From NCBI RefSeq assembly GCF_001692325.1, contig NZ_LXKN01000002.1, positions 124,001-188,000 on the forward strand: DNA of 64,000 nt, written 5' to 3'. This stretch comes from Rhizobium sp. AC27/96 (lineage in GTDB: Bacteria > Pseudomonadota > Alphaproteobacteria > Rhizobiales > Rhizobiaceae). Positions 36,191 through 45,394 of this stretch are shown one piece after another; positions within the stretch are counted from its first letter, which is position 1; each line of letters starts with the position of its first letter. A model generated the notes under the pieces. The model made no database searches and had not been told where the DNA came from. It saw only the letters and a program-made list of their open reading frames with translations. Position numbers and translations under genes: made by a program.

Positions 36191-38422
36191 TTAGAACTTC
36201 TGCGTCAGCGTCAGCTTGAAGGTACGGCCGGGCTCGGAATAGTAGGAAGCGGGCTGGGCCAGCGTGCCGCTGTAGGACGGTGAGTTGAGCGCGTCGTAAT
36301 AGGTCTTGTTAAAGATGTTGTAGATGCCGCCGCGAATGCTGAGCCCCTTCACCTGTTCCGGCTCCCACCAGCCCGTCAGATCGAAGATGCCATAGGCAGG
36401 AGTCTGCAGGGTATCTCCCGTCTTCTTCGCTTCGCGAGCGGCGGTAACGAACGTCAGGTCCGTTCCCCAGACGTCAGCCGCATAGCCAACGGTGAAGGCG
36501 GCCTTGGCAGGAGCCACCGAGTTGATCCATTGGCCAGTATCAGAGTCCTTGCCGTTGACATAGGCAAGAGAACCCTTGACGTGGATACCGTTGTCGAACT
36601 TCTTATGCGCATTCACCTCGACACCGAACATGCGAACATTGGCGCGGTTGAAGTATTCGGTAATCCCCAGCGGATAGGTGCCTGTCACATCGCGATAATT
36701 CAGCGTGTCGATGAAGTTCTTGTACTTGTTGTAGAAGGCGCCGACATGGCCGCCGAAATCGTCATCGCCGAGATTGGTGCCGATTTCGATGCCGTTGCTG
36801 GTCTCTGGCTTCAGGTCAGGGTTACCGTAGCTGACATAGCCGCCGGGAACACCATAGTTGACGTAAAGCTCACTCGCATTCGGCGCACGGAAAGCCATCG
36901 CCCATTGCGCGTAGATCTCGACATTCTGCTGTGGCTCATAGGCAGCACGCAAGCTTGGCGAGATGTGGGTATCCGACTGGCCGGCCGGCAACCCCTTGTA
37001 GTTGGCGCTGTCGCGATAGGCCGGCGTGTTCTTCGGCGAGTAGTCATACCAGTCGAAGCGCAGCCCCGGCGTCAGAGAGACATTGCTGGAACCGAACTCG
37101 ATCTTGTCATTAATAAAGGCACCGACACGCTTGCCATCGACATTGGGCATGTCGGATTGGTTGGTATGCAGGAACGCACAAGTCGCACGCCAACGCGGGT
37201 TGCTGCAACTGTCCTTGCCCGCCGAATACTGACTGGTTTTGTCAAACGAGGTGTCGAGACCAAAGGTAACCGTGTGATGCAGCCCGCCCGTGTCGAAGGA
37301 CTTCGACGCGTTGCCATTGAAGCCGATGCTACTGTCTTTCAAATCATTGAGGCGTGAATAGTCACCGATAACGGAAGTGTAACGGTAGCCGTCGGTACCG
37401 GTTTCACGCAGAAGATTCTGCCAGTAGAAGACAGCATTAGCGGTATCGAGCAGCGAATCGGCGCTCTCCGCTTCATATTTGTAATCGAACGAGACGCGAT
37501 TGCGCTCGACATTATCGGTCCCATTGTAGTTGCCAGGCCGGAAGTTTCCGGCCGGGCTCTGCAGGGTCATCAGATCGGTTTCTTTATCTTTGTTATAGTG
37601 TTCAGCCGTGATGCCAAAAGTGCCGATATCGGTATATTGGCGGATCTTGAACAGGCCGCTTCTCTGGTTGTAGTCGGCCGGGTTTGCCTCGGTACGCTTG
37701 GTCGAATAGCCACCGACATCGCCGTTGTTCTCAAGCTCATGGCCATGCGTATAGCCACCCTGGAAGAGAACGGCGGTGTTGTTGATGCGCTCGGCAACGG
37801 CCGCTGAGCCACCGATGCTCCGGTCGTCGCCATTATAGCCGAACTTGAAGACTCCGCCCCAGGTAGAACCCGGGGTGATCAGATCTTCCGGCTCCAGCGT
37901 GCGAAGCACGAAGGCTCCGCCGAGAGCACTGGAACCGCCGCGGCTCGAATCGGCACCACGAACAACATCCACACTCGAGAGCGCGTTGAAGTCGAAGCTG
38001 TTGATGCCACCATCGGAATCGCGAGACGCATCGAGGAGAAACGGCACCTTGATGCCGTCGATCGTCGTCAGGACGCGATCGTCGCCCAGACCGCGAATGT
38101 TGACGCCGCCGGTCGTGCGGTTGAAGCCGACGCCGACTTCGGTGCTGCGGCCGAGATCCTCGATGCGGCTGATCTGCTTGTCATCGATGTCCTTTGCCGT
38201 CGTCTGGCTGGCGGTCGGGGAATCGGCAAGCACGTCCTTGGTCGCCTTGCCCTTGCTCTTCACGACGATCGGTTTCAGGTTCGTGGCACTCTCGCCGCTG
38301 GCGGCTTCGCCAGTCCCCTTCTCATTCTGAGGTGCTGTTTGCGCAAAAGACGGCGTCGCCAGCCCAAGAGCCAGAAACGCAGTGCACGCCAAGAGAGCCG
38401 AGCGGGAGCGCCGGACAACCAT
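36191..38422 (-). CDS. TonB-dependent haem/haemoglobin-type outer membrane receptor
   Basis: A 743-residue outer-membrane receptor. Signal peptide ends near TPSFAQ, followed by a TonB-box-like KPIVVKSKG, plug domain (residues 60-190: QISRIEDLGRSTEVGVGFNR, NIRGLGDDRVLTTIDGIKVP, VDVVRGADSSRGGSSALGGA) and a 22-strand barrel ending in LTLTQKF with the terminal Phe. FRAPNASELYVNY and NPDLKPETSNGIEIG are typical of the haemoglobin/transferrin receptor group (ShmR/HmuR-like). No haem transport genes are adjacent. ATG 38422 has AAAGGA at good spacing. Confidence 0.9.
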   Translation of the reverse strand: MVVRRSRSALLACTAFLALGLATPSFAQTAPQNEKGTGEAASGESATNLKPIVVKSKGKATKDVLADSPTASQTTAKDIDDKQISRIEDLGRSTEVGVGFNRTTGGVNIRGLGDDRVLTTIDGIKVPFLLDASRDSDGGINSFDFNALSSVDVVRGADSSRGGSSALGGAFVLRTLEPEDLITPGSTWGGVFKFGYNGDDRSIGGSAAVAERINNTAVLFQGGYTHGHELENNGDVGGYSTKRTEANPADYNQRSGLFKIRQYTDIGTFGITAEHYNKDKETDLMTLQSPAGNFRPGNYNGTDNVERNRVSFDYKYEAESADSLLDTANAVFYWQNLLRETGTDGYRYTSVIGDYSRLNDLKDSSIGFNGNASKSFDTGGLHHTVTFGLDTSFDKTSQYSAGKDSCSNPRWRATCAFLHTNQSDMPNVDGKRVGAFINDKIEFGSSNVSLTPGLRFDWYDYSPKNTPAYRDSANYKGLPAGQSDTHISPSLRAAYEPQQNVEIYAQWAMAFRAPNASELYVNYGVPGGYVSYGNPDLKPETSNGIEIGTNLGDDDFGGHVGAFYNKYKNFIDTLNYRDVTGTYPLGITEYFNRANVRMFGVEVNAHKKFDNGIHVKGSLAYVNGKDSDTGQWINSVAPAKAAFTVGYAADVWGTDLTFVTAAREAKKTGDTLQTPAYGIFDLTGWWEPEQVKGLSIRGGIYNIFNKTYYDALNSPSYSGTLAQPASYYSEPGRTFKLTLTQKF

Positions 38423-38537
38423 AACCATTCCTTTCGAACTGCTTTACCGGGCTGGCTGGTTGCTGCGTCAAAAGCAGACAAGGGGCTGGCTGGGCTGATT
38501 TTGTTAACGAGGCAGAAATATTCCGCCCTCTTTCTGC

Positions 38538-38566
38538 CGCATAAAAAACATGAGTATTTTTGTCAA
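38538..38566 (-). promoter_or_regulatory. Promoter of the TonB-receptor gene
   Basis: On the minus strand TTGACA (38566-38561), 17 bases, TATGCG (38543-38538). The leader would be about 110 bases. The -35 matches the consensus exactly. Confidence 0.6.
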
Positions 38567-38583
38567 TATATCAGCCGCCAATA

Positions 38584-38600
38584 ATCATGAATAAAATGAT
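38584..38600. promoter_or_regulatory. AT-rich palindrome upstream of the receptor promoter
   Basis: ATCAT-N7-ATGAT, 18 bases upstream of the -35 element. Its position suits an iron- or haem-responsive regulator, but I cannot match it firmly to an Irr or RirA site. It also lies about 100 bases before the divergent extensin gene. Confidence 0.3.
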
Positions 38601-38698
38601 CATGTTTAAAGGCAAACGCTAAAAGTTGCTGAATTGCAACGAAATGGTCGCTTCAAACGTTCTATCGGCACCATCATTAGAATTGGCTGAATTACTTG

Positions 38699-39517
38699 AT
38701 GCTGTTTAGAATGATTTCACTAATCTCTACTGTTGTCGTGCTGGTGGCTGCTGCACTTCCGCAAACCGGGCCTATACCAGAGCAAAAGCCGGACAAGGTG
38801 CAGACACAGCCAGCCGAGGCTCCACCGATCCCGGCGGAAAAGCCTGCCGTACCCGAGGAAAAACCGGTCGTCCCCTTGGAGAAGCCACCGGCTGCGGCGG
38901 ATGAGCCGGCGACGGATCAGACGCAGGCCCCGCCTGCCCCGCCACTGACGATCGCCCCGGAGTCGGATGAAGAGCACCAGACATGCCTCAAGGAGTTGAC
39001 CGCCATGGGCGCCACCTTCAAGGAGATCCCCCGCATCGATGACGGCAATGGCTGTGGCATCGACAAGCCGATTGCGTTGTCCTCACCGCTGCCGGGCATA
39101 GCGTTCAAGCCCGAGGGCAAGATGCGGTGCGAGGTCGCGCTGGCGCTGGCCCAATGGATGAAGGAAAGTGTGATACCCTCGGCCGCCGCACTGGAGAACG
39201 GCAAGATCGTCACGATCAACCAGGCCTCGACCTATATTTGCCGCCTGCGCAACAATGCCTCAACCGGCAAGATCTCCGAGCACGCCCGCGGCAACGCCAT
39301 CGATGTCGCCAGCTTCACCTTCGAAAACGGCAAGACCATCAGCATCGAGCCCCGGCGCGAAGATCCGACGCTGACAGGCGCATTCCAGCGCGCCACGAGC
39401 GCCGCAGCCTGCCTCTATTTCACGACAGTGCTCGATCCGGAAAGCGATGCCGCCCACGAAACGCATTTCCACCTGGATGTAATCGAGAGGAACGGCGGCT
39501 TCCGGTACTGCCACTAA
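38699..39517 (+). CDS. Extensin-family secreted protein with TonB-like Pro-rich spacer
   Basis: A 272-residue protein. An N-terminal hydrophobic segment (ISLISTVVVLVAAALP) is followed by about 65 residues rich in Pro, Glu and Lys (PEQKPDKVQTQPAEAPPIPA and similar), resembling the periplasm-spanning part of TonB. The C-terminal 170 residues match the extensin-like family (CGIDKPIALSSPLPGIAFKP, SEHARGNAIDVASFTFENGK, HETHFHLDVIERNGGFRYC), whose His/Asp pattern recalls DD-peptidase-type zinc sites. It diverges from the TonB receptor gene. ATG 38699 is used rather than a TTG one codon before. Confidence 0.85.
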   Translation: MLFRMISLISTVVVLVAAALPQTGPIPEQKPDKVQTQPAEAPPIPAEKPAVPEEKPVVPLEKPPAAADEPATDQTQAPPAPPLTIAPESDEEHQTCLKELTAMGATFKEIPRIDDGNGCGIDKPIALSSPLPGIAFKPEGKMRCEVALALAQWMKESVIPSAAALENGKIVTINQASTYICRLRNNASTGKISEHARGNAIDVASFTFENGKTISIEPRREDPTLTGAFQRATSAAACLYFTTVLDPESDAAHETHFHLDVIERNGGFRYCH

Positions 39518-39518
39518 A

Positions 39519-39613
39519 GCAATTCCTGGAAAAGTGCGCAGCGGTTTTCCGTCCGGAATTGCGTGAGAACAATGAGATAGAGCGGTTCAGAGATTCCGTG
39601 AAAACTGAACCGC
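39519..39613. repeat. Dispersed palindromic intergenic repeat, copy 1
   Basis: Two hairpins in tandem: GCAATTCC/GGAATTGC (39519-39526 with 39555-39562) enclosing GGAAAA/TTTTCC, and GCGGTTCAG/CTGAACCGC (39582-39590 with 39605-39613). It is clearly related to 45203-45303, sharing GGAAAAGTGCG, AGCGGTTTTCCGT and GAGATAGAGCG in the same order. I recognise this as a repeat frequent in Rhizobiaceae genomes. Confidence 0.85.
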
Positions 39614-39643
39614 GCCAGAAGGCAGTTCCACCAGAATCAGAAC

Positions 39644-41323
39644 TTAAAACAATCCTTCGATGTAGCCCTGATCATTGAGGAAAATCCGTTCCGCTGCCGG
39701 TGACTTCGGCAGACCGGGCATGGTCATGATCTCGCCGGTGATGACGACAACGAAGCCGGCGCCGGCCGAGAGACGAACCTCGCGAACCTGCACCACATGA
39801 CCCTCGGGTGCACCGCGAACATTCGGATCGGTCGAGAAGGAATATTGGGTCTTGGCCATGCAGACAGGCAGATGGCCATAACCTTGATCCTCCCAGGAGC
39901 GTAGCTGGTCGCGCACGGCCTTATCAGCCGTAACCTCGCCCGCATGATAGATCTTGGAGGCGACGATCTCGATCTTTTCCAGCAGGGAAAGATTGTCGGG
40001 ATAAAGCGGCTGGAATTTCGCCTGACCGGATTCGGCAAGCTCCACCACCTTGTGCGCGAGGTCTTCGATCCCGGCCGAACCCTCGGCCCAATGACGGCAG
40101 AGGATCGCCTCGGCACCAAGCCTTGCGACATAATCCTTCAGCGCCGCGACCTCGGCTTCCGTATCCGAGACGAAGTGATTGATGGCCACGACCACAGGCA
40201 CACCGAACTTGCGGACATTGGCGACATGACGGCCGAGATTGGCACAGCCCTTTACCAGCGCCTCGACATCCTCCTTGCCGAGATCGTCCTTCTTGACGCC
40301 ACCGTTCATCTTCAGTGCGCGCACCGTCGCGACGATGACGGCCGCGTCCGGCGAGAGCCCGGCCTTCCGGCATTTGATATCAAAAAACTTCTCAGCGCCC
40401 AGATCGGCGCCAAAGCCGGCTTCGGTCACGACATAATCGGCGAGTTTTAACGCTGTGCGCGTGGCAATCACCGAATTGCAGCCATGGGCGATATTGGCAA
40501 AGGGACCGCCATGCACCAGCGCCGGATTGTTCTCCAGCGTCTGCACGAGGTTCGGCTGCATCGCATCCTTGAGCAGCACCGCCATGGCGCCATCGGCCTT
40601 CAGATCGCGGGCATAGACGGGCGTGCGGTCGCGGCGATAGCCGATGATGATGTTGCCGAGCCGCTTTTCCAGGTCCTTGAGATCGGAGGCAAGACACAGG
40701 ATCGCCATGACCTCGGATGCAACCGTGATATCGAAGCCGCCTTCGCGCGGAAAGCCATTGGCGACGCCGCCAAGCGAGGCGACGATATCGCGCAGCGCCC
40801 GGTCGTTCATGTCCATCGCGCGCCGCCAGGTGATGCGGCGGATATCGATATTCTGCTCGTTTCCCCAGTAGATGTGGTTGTCGATCAGCGCCGCAAGCAG
40901 ATTATGGGCCGAGGTGACGGCATGAAAATCGCCGGTAAAATGCAGGTTGATGTCTTCCATCGGCACGACCTGCGCATAGCCGCCGCCGGCCGCCCCACCC
41001 TTGACGCCGAAGCAGGGACCGAGCGAAGCCTCGCGAACGCAGACGACGGCCTTCTTGCCGATACGGTTCAAGCCGTCGCCGAGGCCGACTGTCGTGGTGG
41101 TCTTCCCCTCGCCCGCCGGCGTCGGATTGATCGCCGTTACGAGGATCAGCTTGCCATCCTTCTTGCCGGACTGCGCGGTAATGAAGCTGGCGCTGATCTT
41201 CGCCTTGTCATAGCCATAGGGAGCAAGATCTTCCGCCGGAATGCCGAGCTTGGCGCCGATCTCGATGATCGGCAGCTTCTTTGCGGCTCGTGCAATTTCT
41301 ATGTCGGATGCCACCGTTGCCAT
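39644..41323 (-). CDS. fhs: Formate--tetrahydrofolate ligase
   Basis: ATP-dependent formation of 10-formyl-THF from formate and THF. The 559-residue protein has the P-loop [18 protein letters not shown] (near residue 70), [40 protein letters not shown] and the C-terminal [19 protein letters not shown], all standard for Fhs. ATG 41323 ([10 protein letters not shown]) is preferred over an upstream in-frame start at 41341. It stands alone on the minus strand; no other one-carbon genes are adjacent. Confidence 0.96.
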   Translation of the reverse strand: MATVASDIEIARAAKKLPIIEIGAKLGIPAEDLAPYGYDKAKISASFITAQSGKKDGKLILVTAINPTPAGEGKTTTTVGLGDGLNRIGKKAVVCVREASLGPCFGVKGGAAGGGYAQVVPMEDINLHFTGDFHAVTSAHNLLAALIDNHIYWGNEQNIDIRRITWRRAMDMNDRALRDIVASLGGVANGFPREGGFDITVASEVMAILCLASDLKDLEKRLGNIIIGYRRDRTPVYARDLKADGAMAVLLKDAMQPNLVQTLENNPALVHGGPFANIAHGCNSVIATRTALKLADYVVTEAGFGADLGAEKFFDIKCRKAGLSPDAAVIVATVRALKMNGGVKKDDLGKEDVEALVKGCANLGRHVANVRKFGVPVVVAINHFVSDTEAEVAALKDYVARLGAEAILCRHWAEGSAGIEDLAHKVVELAESGQAKFQPLYPDNLSLLEKIEIVASKIYHAGEVTADKAVRDQLRSWEDQGYGHLPVCMAKTQYSFSTDPNVRGAPEGHVVQVREVRLSAGAGFVVVITGEIMTMPGLPKSPAAERIFLNDQGYIEGLF

Positions 41324-41487
41324 AAGACCTATCCCCAGCATGCAGTCATTTCCCTGTCGGGATAACCCAATACGTATCCGGTGTGAATAGCCGCGCTTCG
41401 CTGTCCCGCGCGAAACTCACCGCCTTGTTGCCGAACCGAGGCGCGCCTATTATCTCCCGGCAAATACAGGATAGAAAAGGAAAATAC

Positions 41488-41997
41488 ATGAAGTCCCTGG
41501 AACTACTGGTCGAGCGCATCATCCTCTCCAGCCGCTGGCTCCTGGTCGTTTTCTATCTCGGCCTGGCCGCTTCGCTCGCCGTCTACGCGGTCTCGTTCGC
41601 CTTCAAATTCTACAAGGTGACGATCAACGTCTTCCAGTATGACGAAGCCGATATGATCCTCGCGATCCTTGGCCTGATCGACGCTGCGCTGGTGGCAAGC
41701 CTGATAGTGATGGTGATGATCTCAGGCTATGAGAATTTCGTGAGCCGCTTTGACGAAGCGGAGGGCGAGGTTTCCTTCCTCGGCAAGCTGGATTCAGGTA
41801 GCCTCAAGATCAAGGTTGCATCCTCGATCGTGGCGATTTCCTCAATCCATCTGCTGCAGATCTTCCTGAACGCTACTCAATATGACAACGCCAAGTTGAT
41901 GTGGTTCACCATCATCCATCTCGCCTTCGTCATCTCGGCGCTGCTGCTCGGCTTCCTGGAAAAAATCATGGCGAAAGCCAAGGGCAAGGATAGCTGA
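41488..41997 (+). CDS. YqhA / TIGR00645 family membrane protein
   Basis: A 169-residue inner-membrane protein with about four helices (RWLLVVFYLGLAASLAVYAV, MILAILGLIDAALVASLIVM, IKVASSIVAISSIHLLQIFL, MWFTIIHLAFVISALLLGFL). The loop VMISGYENFVSRFDEAEGEV is diagnostic of the UPF0114/YqhA family. No activity is established. AAAGGAAAA precedes the ATG. It ends six bases before the stop of the convergent ClpP-fold gene. Confidence 0.92.
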   Translation: MKSLELLVERIILSSRWLLVVFYLGLAASLAVYAVSFAFKFYKVTINVFQYDEADMILAILGLIDAALVASLIVMVMISGYENFVSRFDEAEGEVSFLGKLDSGSLKIKVASSIVAISSIHLLQIFLNATQYDNAKLMWFTIIHLAFVISALLLGFLEKIMAKAKGKDS

Positions 41998-42003
41998 AGG
42001 CCG

Positions 42004-42855
42004 TTATTTTCTGGGTGGTATACGCGCTCTTGCGGCACAAACCCCAAGAGGTTCATTGTCTTGACAATTACGTGCCGCCACCAGGTCCTCAACAGCCGCC
42101 AGCTCTGTTGTAAGATTCAGCGATCGTGCCTCCATTTGCGGCACGTTGCGCATCTGGTTCGGTTTGGCTTCAAGTGAGATATCGAAAAGGTGTTTATCGA
42201 CGCCCATTTCCTCAATAAACTGAATAACCTTCTTTTCCCATTGAGGCGAAAGCCCTGCCCTTTCAATTTGGGCACCGTTATCAAATGATTTCGCTTGATG
42301 CACGCCGAGCCAAGCCCATTGGCCACAAACACGCTTGACACCCCCTGAAAAAAATAGAGTGCAGGCGGAGTTGCAAAAGGCGCCAGCCGAATATGTTTCA
42401 CCCTTCATTGTACCATCTGGCATGTGCGCTTTGGCGCACATCGGGTCGGCCACAGGGCAGGTCCTCCACCGTGTCCGCCCAACGGCAATCATAAGATTAT
42501 GCTTGCGGATAGCCCTTGCCATTTCCAGCGCCGCGCCGATATCGCCCCCCGGCGAACTGACGACAATGGGCACCCTGTCGTCACCGAGACGATCGAGAAT
42601 TTTGCGCAGCTTCGTCGGAGTGTCTGGCGTGATATCCCCCTCGGCGGAAATCCAATCCGGACATCGGTTGTCGCTTCGGCACCAAGCCATGTCACCATGC
42701 ACCAGCACAAATTCCATCGGCTTGCCTACAGCTGTAGCGGCAATAACAGGCTGAACCGTCATGGTCATAAAAATTGCAACGGCAATAGCCGCTAGCCGCA
42801 GAAAGGCATTTCGGTAGCTTTGGAACAACGGCCATGGAGAGAAACGAAACATCAT
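42004..42855 (-). CDS. Secreted ClpP-fold protein, copy A
   Basis: A 283-residue protein with a signal peptide (LAAIAVAIFMTMTVQPVIAA). It matches the predicted periplasmic ClpP/crotonase-fold group (COG3904). SSPGGDIGAALEMARAI (100-116) corresponds to the ClpP oxyanion loop, CNSACTLFFSGG (161-172) to the catalytic Ser region (Ser163) and LGVHQAKS (183-190) to the His region (His186). Several Cys pairs suggest disulfides. It lies 47 bases downstream of a paralogue of about the same build. Probably a periplasmic hydrolase; no substrate known. Confidence 0.72.
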   Translation of the reverse strand: MMFRFSPWPLFQSYRNAFLRLAAIAVAIFMTMTVQPVIAATAVGKPMEFVLVHGDMAWCRSDNRCPDWISAEGDITPDTPTKLRKILDRLGDDRVPIVVSSPGGDIGAALEMARAIRKHNLMIAVGRTRWRTCPVADPMCAKAHMPDGTMKGETYSAGAFCNSACTLFFSGGVKRVCGQWAWLGVHQAKSFDNGAQIERAGLSPQWEKKVIQFIEEMGVDKHLFDISLEAKPNQMRNVPQMEARSLNLTTELAAVEDLVAARNCQDNEPLGVCAARARIPPRK

Positions 42856-42902
42856 GGAGAACGAACTCGACAACGATTGCTGCTATCAATTTTTAGTAGG
42901 AA

Positions 42903-43886
42903 TTACTTTTCATCACCGTGAGATCGTTCGTTGCTCCGAAATGCGGAACTGACGATGGTAGACAAGGCATGCTTGTCATACTCAATACAACCAGCGGCTG
43001 CTCTGTGAGAACTGCAAACATCCGCAGCCACAAGTGCCACGGCATCCGCAAGCTCGGTCGTCAGCTTCAGCTTGAGAGCATCCATCTGCGAAATCAGATG
43101 GATGCCGCTGGGGTCCGTTCCGAGCATCAGATCGACGAGCGATTTGTCGATGCCCATCTTGTCGAGAAACCCGACCAGCCTTGCCCTTTGCGCCTTGTCG
43201 AGCTTGGTCGTATCGTACTTGCCGACGAACTTGCGTCCGATCTCCTTCTTCGACAGGACCTTGCGCTTGCCATCCACCATTTCATATTCGGTGCGGTACT
43301 GGACGCGCACCTCGCTGTAGGTCGTCGTGATCTGATGAACACCGAGAAGTGCAAAGGGGCTCGAGACACGCTGGACGCCGCCTGAGAAAAACAGTGGGCA
43401 GGCAGAAAAACAGATCGCGCCCGCGGAAAATGGCTCGCCCTTGATCGAACCGTCCTTGGCGATCGCAGCCGAGCAGATCGGTTCGGCATAGGGGCACGCC
43501 CGTGAGCGGGTACGGCCAACCGCGACGGAAAGCTTCTGCTTCCGGATCGCGTAGGCCATCTCCATGGCCGCCCGCACATCGCCACCCGGCGAACTGACCA
43601 CGATCGGCAGCTTGCGATCACCGAGCCGCTTCAGAAACTTCTGCAGCTTCCTTGGCGAATCCGGCATGATCTGCCCTTCTGCGGATATCCAGTCCGGGCA
43701 GCTGTTGTCGGCGCGGCATTGGCCCATATCGCCATGAACCAGCAGGAACTGCATCGGCGAGCCGCCGACGACCTCTGCCGCTTGCGAAGGTGCGGGCGAA
43801 AGCAGCAGAAGCGAAATGGCCGTCAGAAACCACAGCGCCGTTTGACAACACCGCACTGCAACATGCGGCCGGAAGCGAAAATTCAT
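42903..43886 (-). CDS. Secreted ClpP-fold protein, copy B
   Basis: A 327-residue paralogue of the next gene. Signal peptide WFLTAISLLLLSPAPSQAA; then MQFLLVHGDMGQCRADNSCP, PIVVSSPGGDVRAAMEMAYA (94-113), ICFSACPLFFSGG (158-170, Ser161) and LLGVHQITTTY (180-190, His184). It has an extra charged insertion after the His motif (VQYRTEYEMVDGKRKVLSKK) not present in copy A. Same strand as copy A and probably cotranscribed. ATG 43886 has no strong ribosome binding site. Confidence 0.72.
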   Translation of the reverse strand: MNFRFRPHVAVRCCQTALWFLTAISLLLLSPAPSQAAEVVGGSPMQFLLVHGDMGQCRADNSCPDWISAEGQIMPDSPRKLQKFLKRLGDRKLPIVVSSPGGDVRAAMEMAYAIRKQKLSVAVGRTRSRACPYAEPICSAAIAKDGSIKGEPFSAGAICFSACPLFFSGGVQRVSSPFALLGVHQITTTYSEVRVQYRTEYEMVDGKRKVLSKKEIGRKFVGKYDTTKLDKAQRARLVGFLDKMGIDKSLVDLMLGTDPSGIHLISQMDALKLKLTTELADAVALVAADVCSSHRAAAGCIEYDKHALSTIVSSAFRSNERSHGDEK

Positions 43887-44472
43887 GAGATATACGCCTG
43901 GAAGCGATTACTTTTGCAAGACCGATAGCAACCGCTTTGGGCCTTCGCAAGGCAGACCTGCCGCCTCCCGCATCATTTACCGAAAGACAACTCGCCTCAG
44001 CGCTACAGGCAGATAAATCCTGGGTGGCGGGAAGGCTTTGCAGCCATCGGACTTAGCCAAAACCAGCACCGGCAAATCCTGGGGTGCTCATCATACCATT
44101 TCAGCGCAAAATCGAAGGAAGATAATCACAAGACCGATTTCCATCAAGCCCCAAAACCATATTTTGGATCACAAGTCGATGCCGAAAAGACTGCCTCTAA
44201 CATGCCCTGAGAGCCGATCCGCCGTTGCCGGATTTCATTCCGCGGGCACCCAATCGACGTGAAATGTATGCCTCCGTCGCAATCCGGCGCACCGAAGACG
44301 AAATTTTCATCCACAAGGCCTATTTTGGGAAAAAGTCATACAAATCCGCATGTTGGAATATTAAAATATATGAAAATGAAATTATTTCTGGTCCTGTGGT
44401 ATTTTTGCGTCTAGCATTCACTCATAAATCGGGTATTTGATTGCGACAACACGCTGTGGGCGCTTCACTCAT
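43887..44472. other. 586-base intergenic region, AT-rich on the right, no gene seen
   Basis: Divergent promoters for the ClpP-fold pair and the LuxR-type gene should lie here. The right half (about 44330-44430) is unusually AT-rich for this window (ATATTAAAATATATGAAAAT). Short open frames lack ribosome binding sites and family-like sequence. AAATCCTGGG occurs twice (about 44015 and 44073). Base composition in the right part differs from the flanks. Confidence 0.4.
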
Positions 44473-45204
44473 ATGTCCTATATCATCACTGCTGAGAGAC
44501 AATTGCTGCTTTCCGCCGAGCTCGCTTCTGCTCGGACTCAAGCAGCGTTTGCCAAGGCGCTGGAGCGAACGGGAACGGCCTTTGGCTTCAGCCATGTAGC
44601 CTTCATGAACGCCCCGGTCCCGGATGATTCGATGATGACGCCGCTGCTAATCGAAGGATCGGTGCCCGTCCAGTTCGTACGTGAGTTCGACCGTCAGCAA
44701 CTGGTTCGTCGCTGTCCAATGCTGCTGCGCACACGCGATTCAGTCATGCCGCGCTCCTGGCATCTGCTGGAAAAGGATGGCGCGCCGGATGTCGACCTGC
44801 CCCGTGAACTCTATGTCCTGCTGATCAACTACAATTGCCCGATGAGCGTGATCATTCCGATCAACTCCTCGAACGGACAGCGTCTCCTGTTCTGGTTCAT
44901 GGGCAATCGCAACAGCCTCGGCCAGAGCGAGCTCAACGAACTCACCATGATCATGTTGCAGGCGCTCGATGCCTATAACGGCCTGAAGCGCAACGACGGC
45001 GCGATGCCAAACACGCTTTCAGCCCGCGAGCTCGAAGTGGTGCGCTGGACCGCGCAGGGCAAGACCTCGGTCGAAATCGGCCAGATCCTTTCCCTCTCCG
45101 ACCATACGGTCAACGCCTACATGATGAACGCGATCAAGAAGCTCGATTGCGTCAACCGCACGCAGCTCGTTGCAAAAGCCATCCGGCTCAAGCTGATCAG
45201 CTAG
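44473..45204 (+). CDS. LuxR-type transcriptional regulator
   Basis: A 243-residue protein. The C-terminal helix-turn-helix is typical LuxR: LSARELEVVRWTAQGKTSVE, IGQILSLSDHTVNAYMMNAI (from residue 178). The N-terminal 165 residues have the length of an acyl-homoserine-lactone binding domain, but the usual WxxxY...D-P-W residues are not evident; it contains FGFSHVAFMNAPVPDD and NYNCPMSVIIPINSSNG instead. It may thus sense another ligand or be a solo. No luxI gene is near. ATG 44473 is used; TTG 44437 is also in frame. Confidence 0.85.
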   Translation: MSYIITAERQLLLSAELASARTQAAFAKALERTGTAFGFSHVAFMNAPVPDDSMMTPLLIEGSVPVQFVREFDRQQLVRRCPMLLRTRDSVMPRSWHLLEKDGAPDVDLPRELYVLLINYNCPMSVIIPINSSNGQRLLFWFMGNRNSLGQSELNELTMIMLQALDAYNGLKRNDGAMPNTLSARELEVVRWTAQGKTSVEIGQILSLSDHTVNAYMMNAIKKLDCVNRTQLVAKAIRLKLIS

Positions 45205-45303
45205 AGCATTTCCAGGAAAAGTGCGTAGCGGTTTTCCGTTCGGAATGCGCAAAAACAAAGAGATAGAGCGCTTTCGCGATTCGAAGAAAAGCGAAAACGC
45301 TCT
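45203..45303. repeat. Dispersed palindromic intergenic repeat, copy 2
   Basis: It begins at the LuxR stop codon (AGAGCATTTCCAGGAAAAGT) and ends GCGAAAACGCTCT. It shares blocks and order with copy 1 at 39519-39613 and forms two hairpins: GCATTTCC with GGAATGC around GGAAAA/TTTTCC, and AGCGCTTTCGC with GCGAAAACGCT. It may serve as the 3' end of the LuxR transcript. Confidence 0.85.
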
Positions 45304-45394
45304 AACCGCGACAAACTTCGCCGCAGTCTTTTCCCATCATCGATCGACAATGCCCGCGCGCGCCGCTGCGCCGAGGGCGTGACCGGCTTCGCTT

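Noticed and set aside
43887..44472. Small ORFs in the AT-rich gap before the LuxR gene
   Set aside because: Several frames of 60-75 codons exist, but none has a ribosome binding site or family-like sequence, and the AT-rich part suits a promoter region better.
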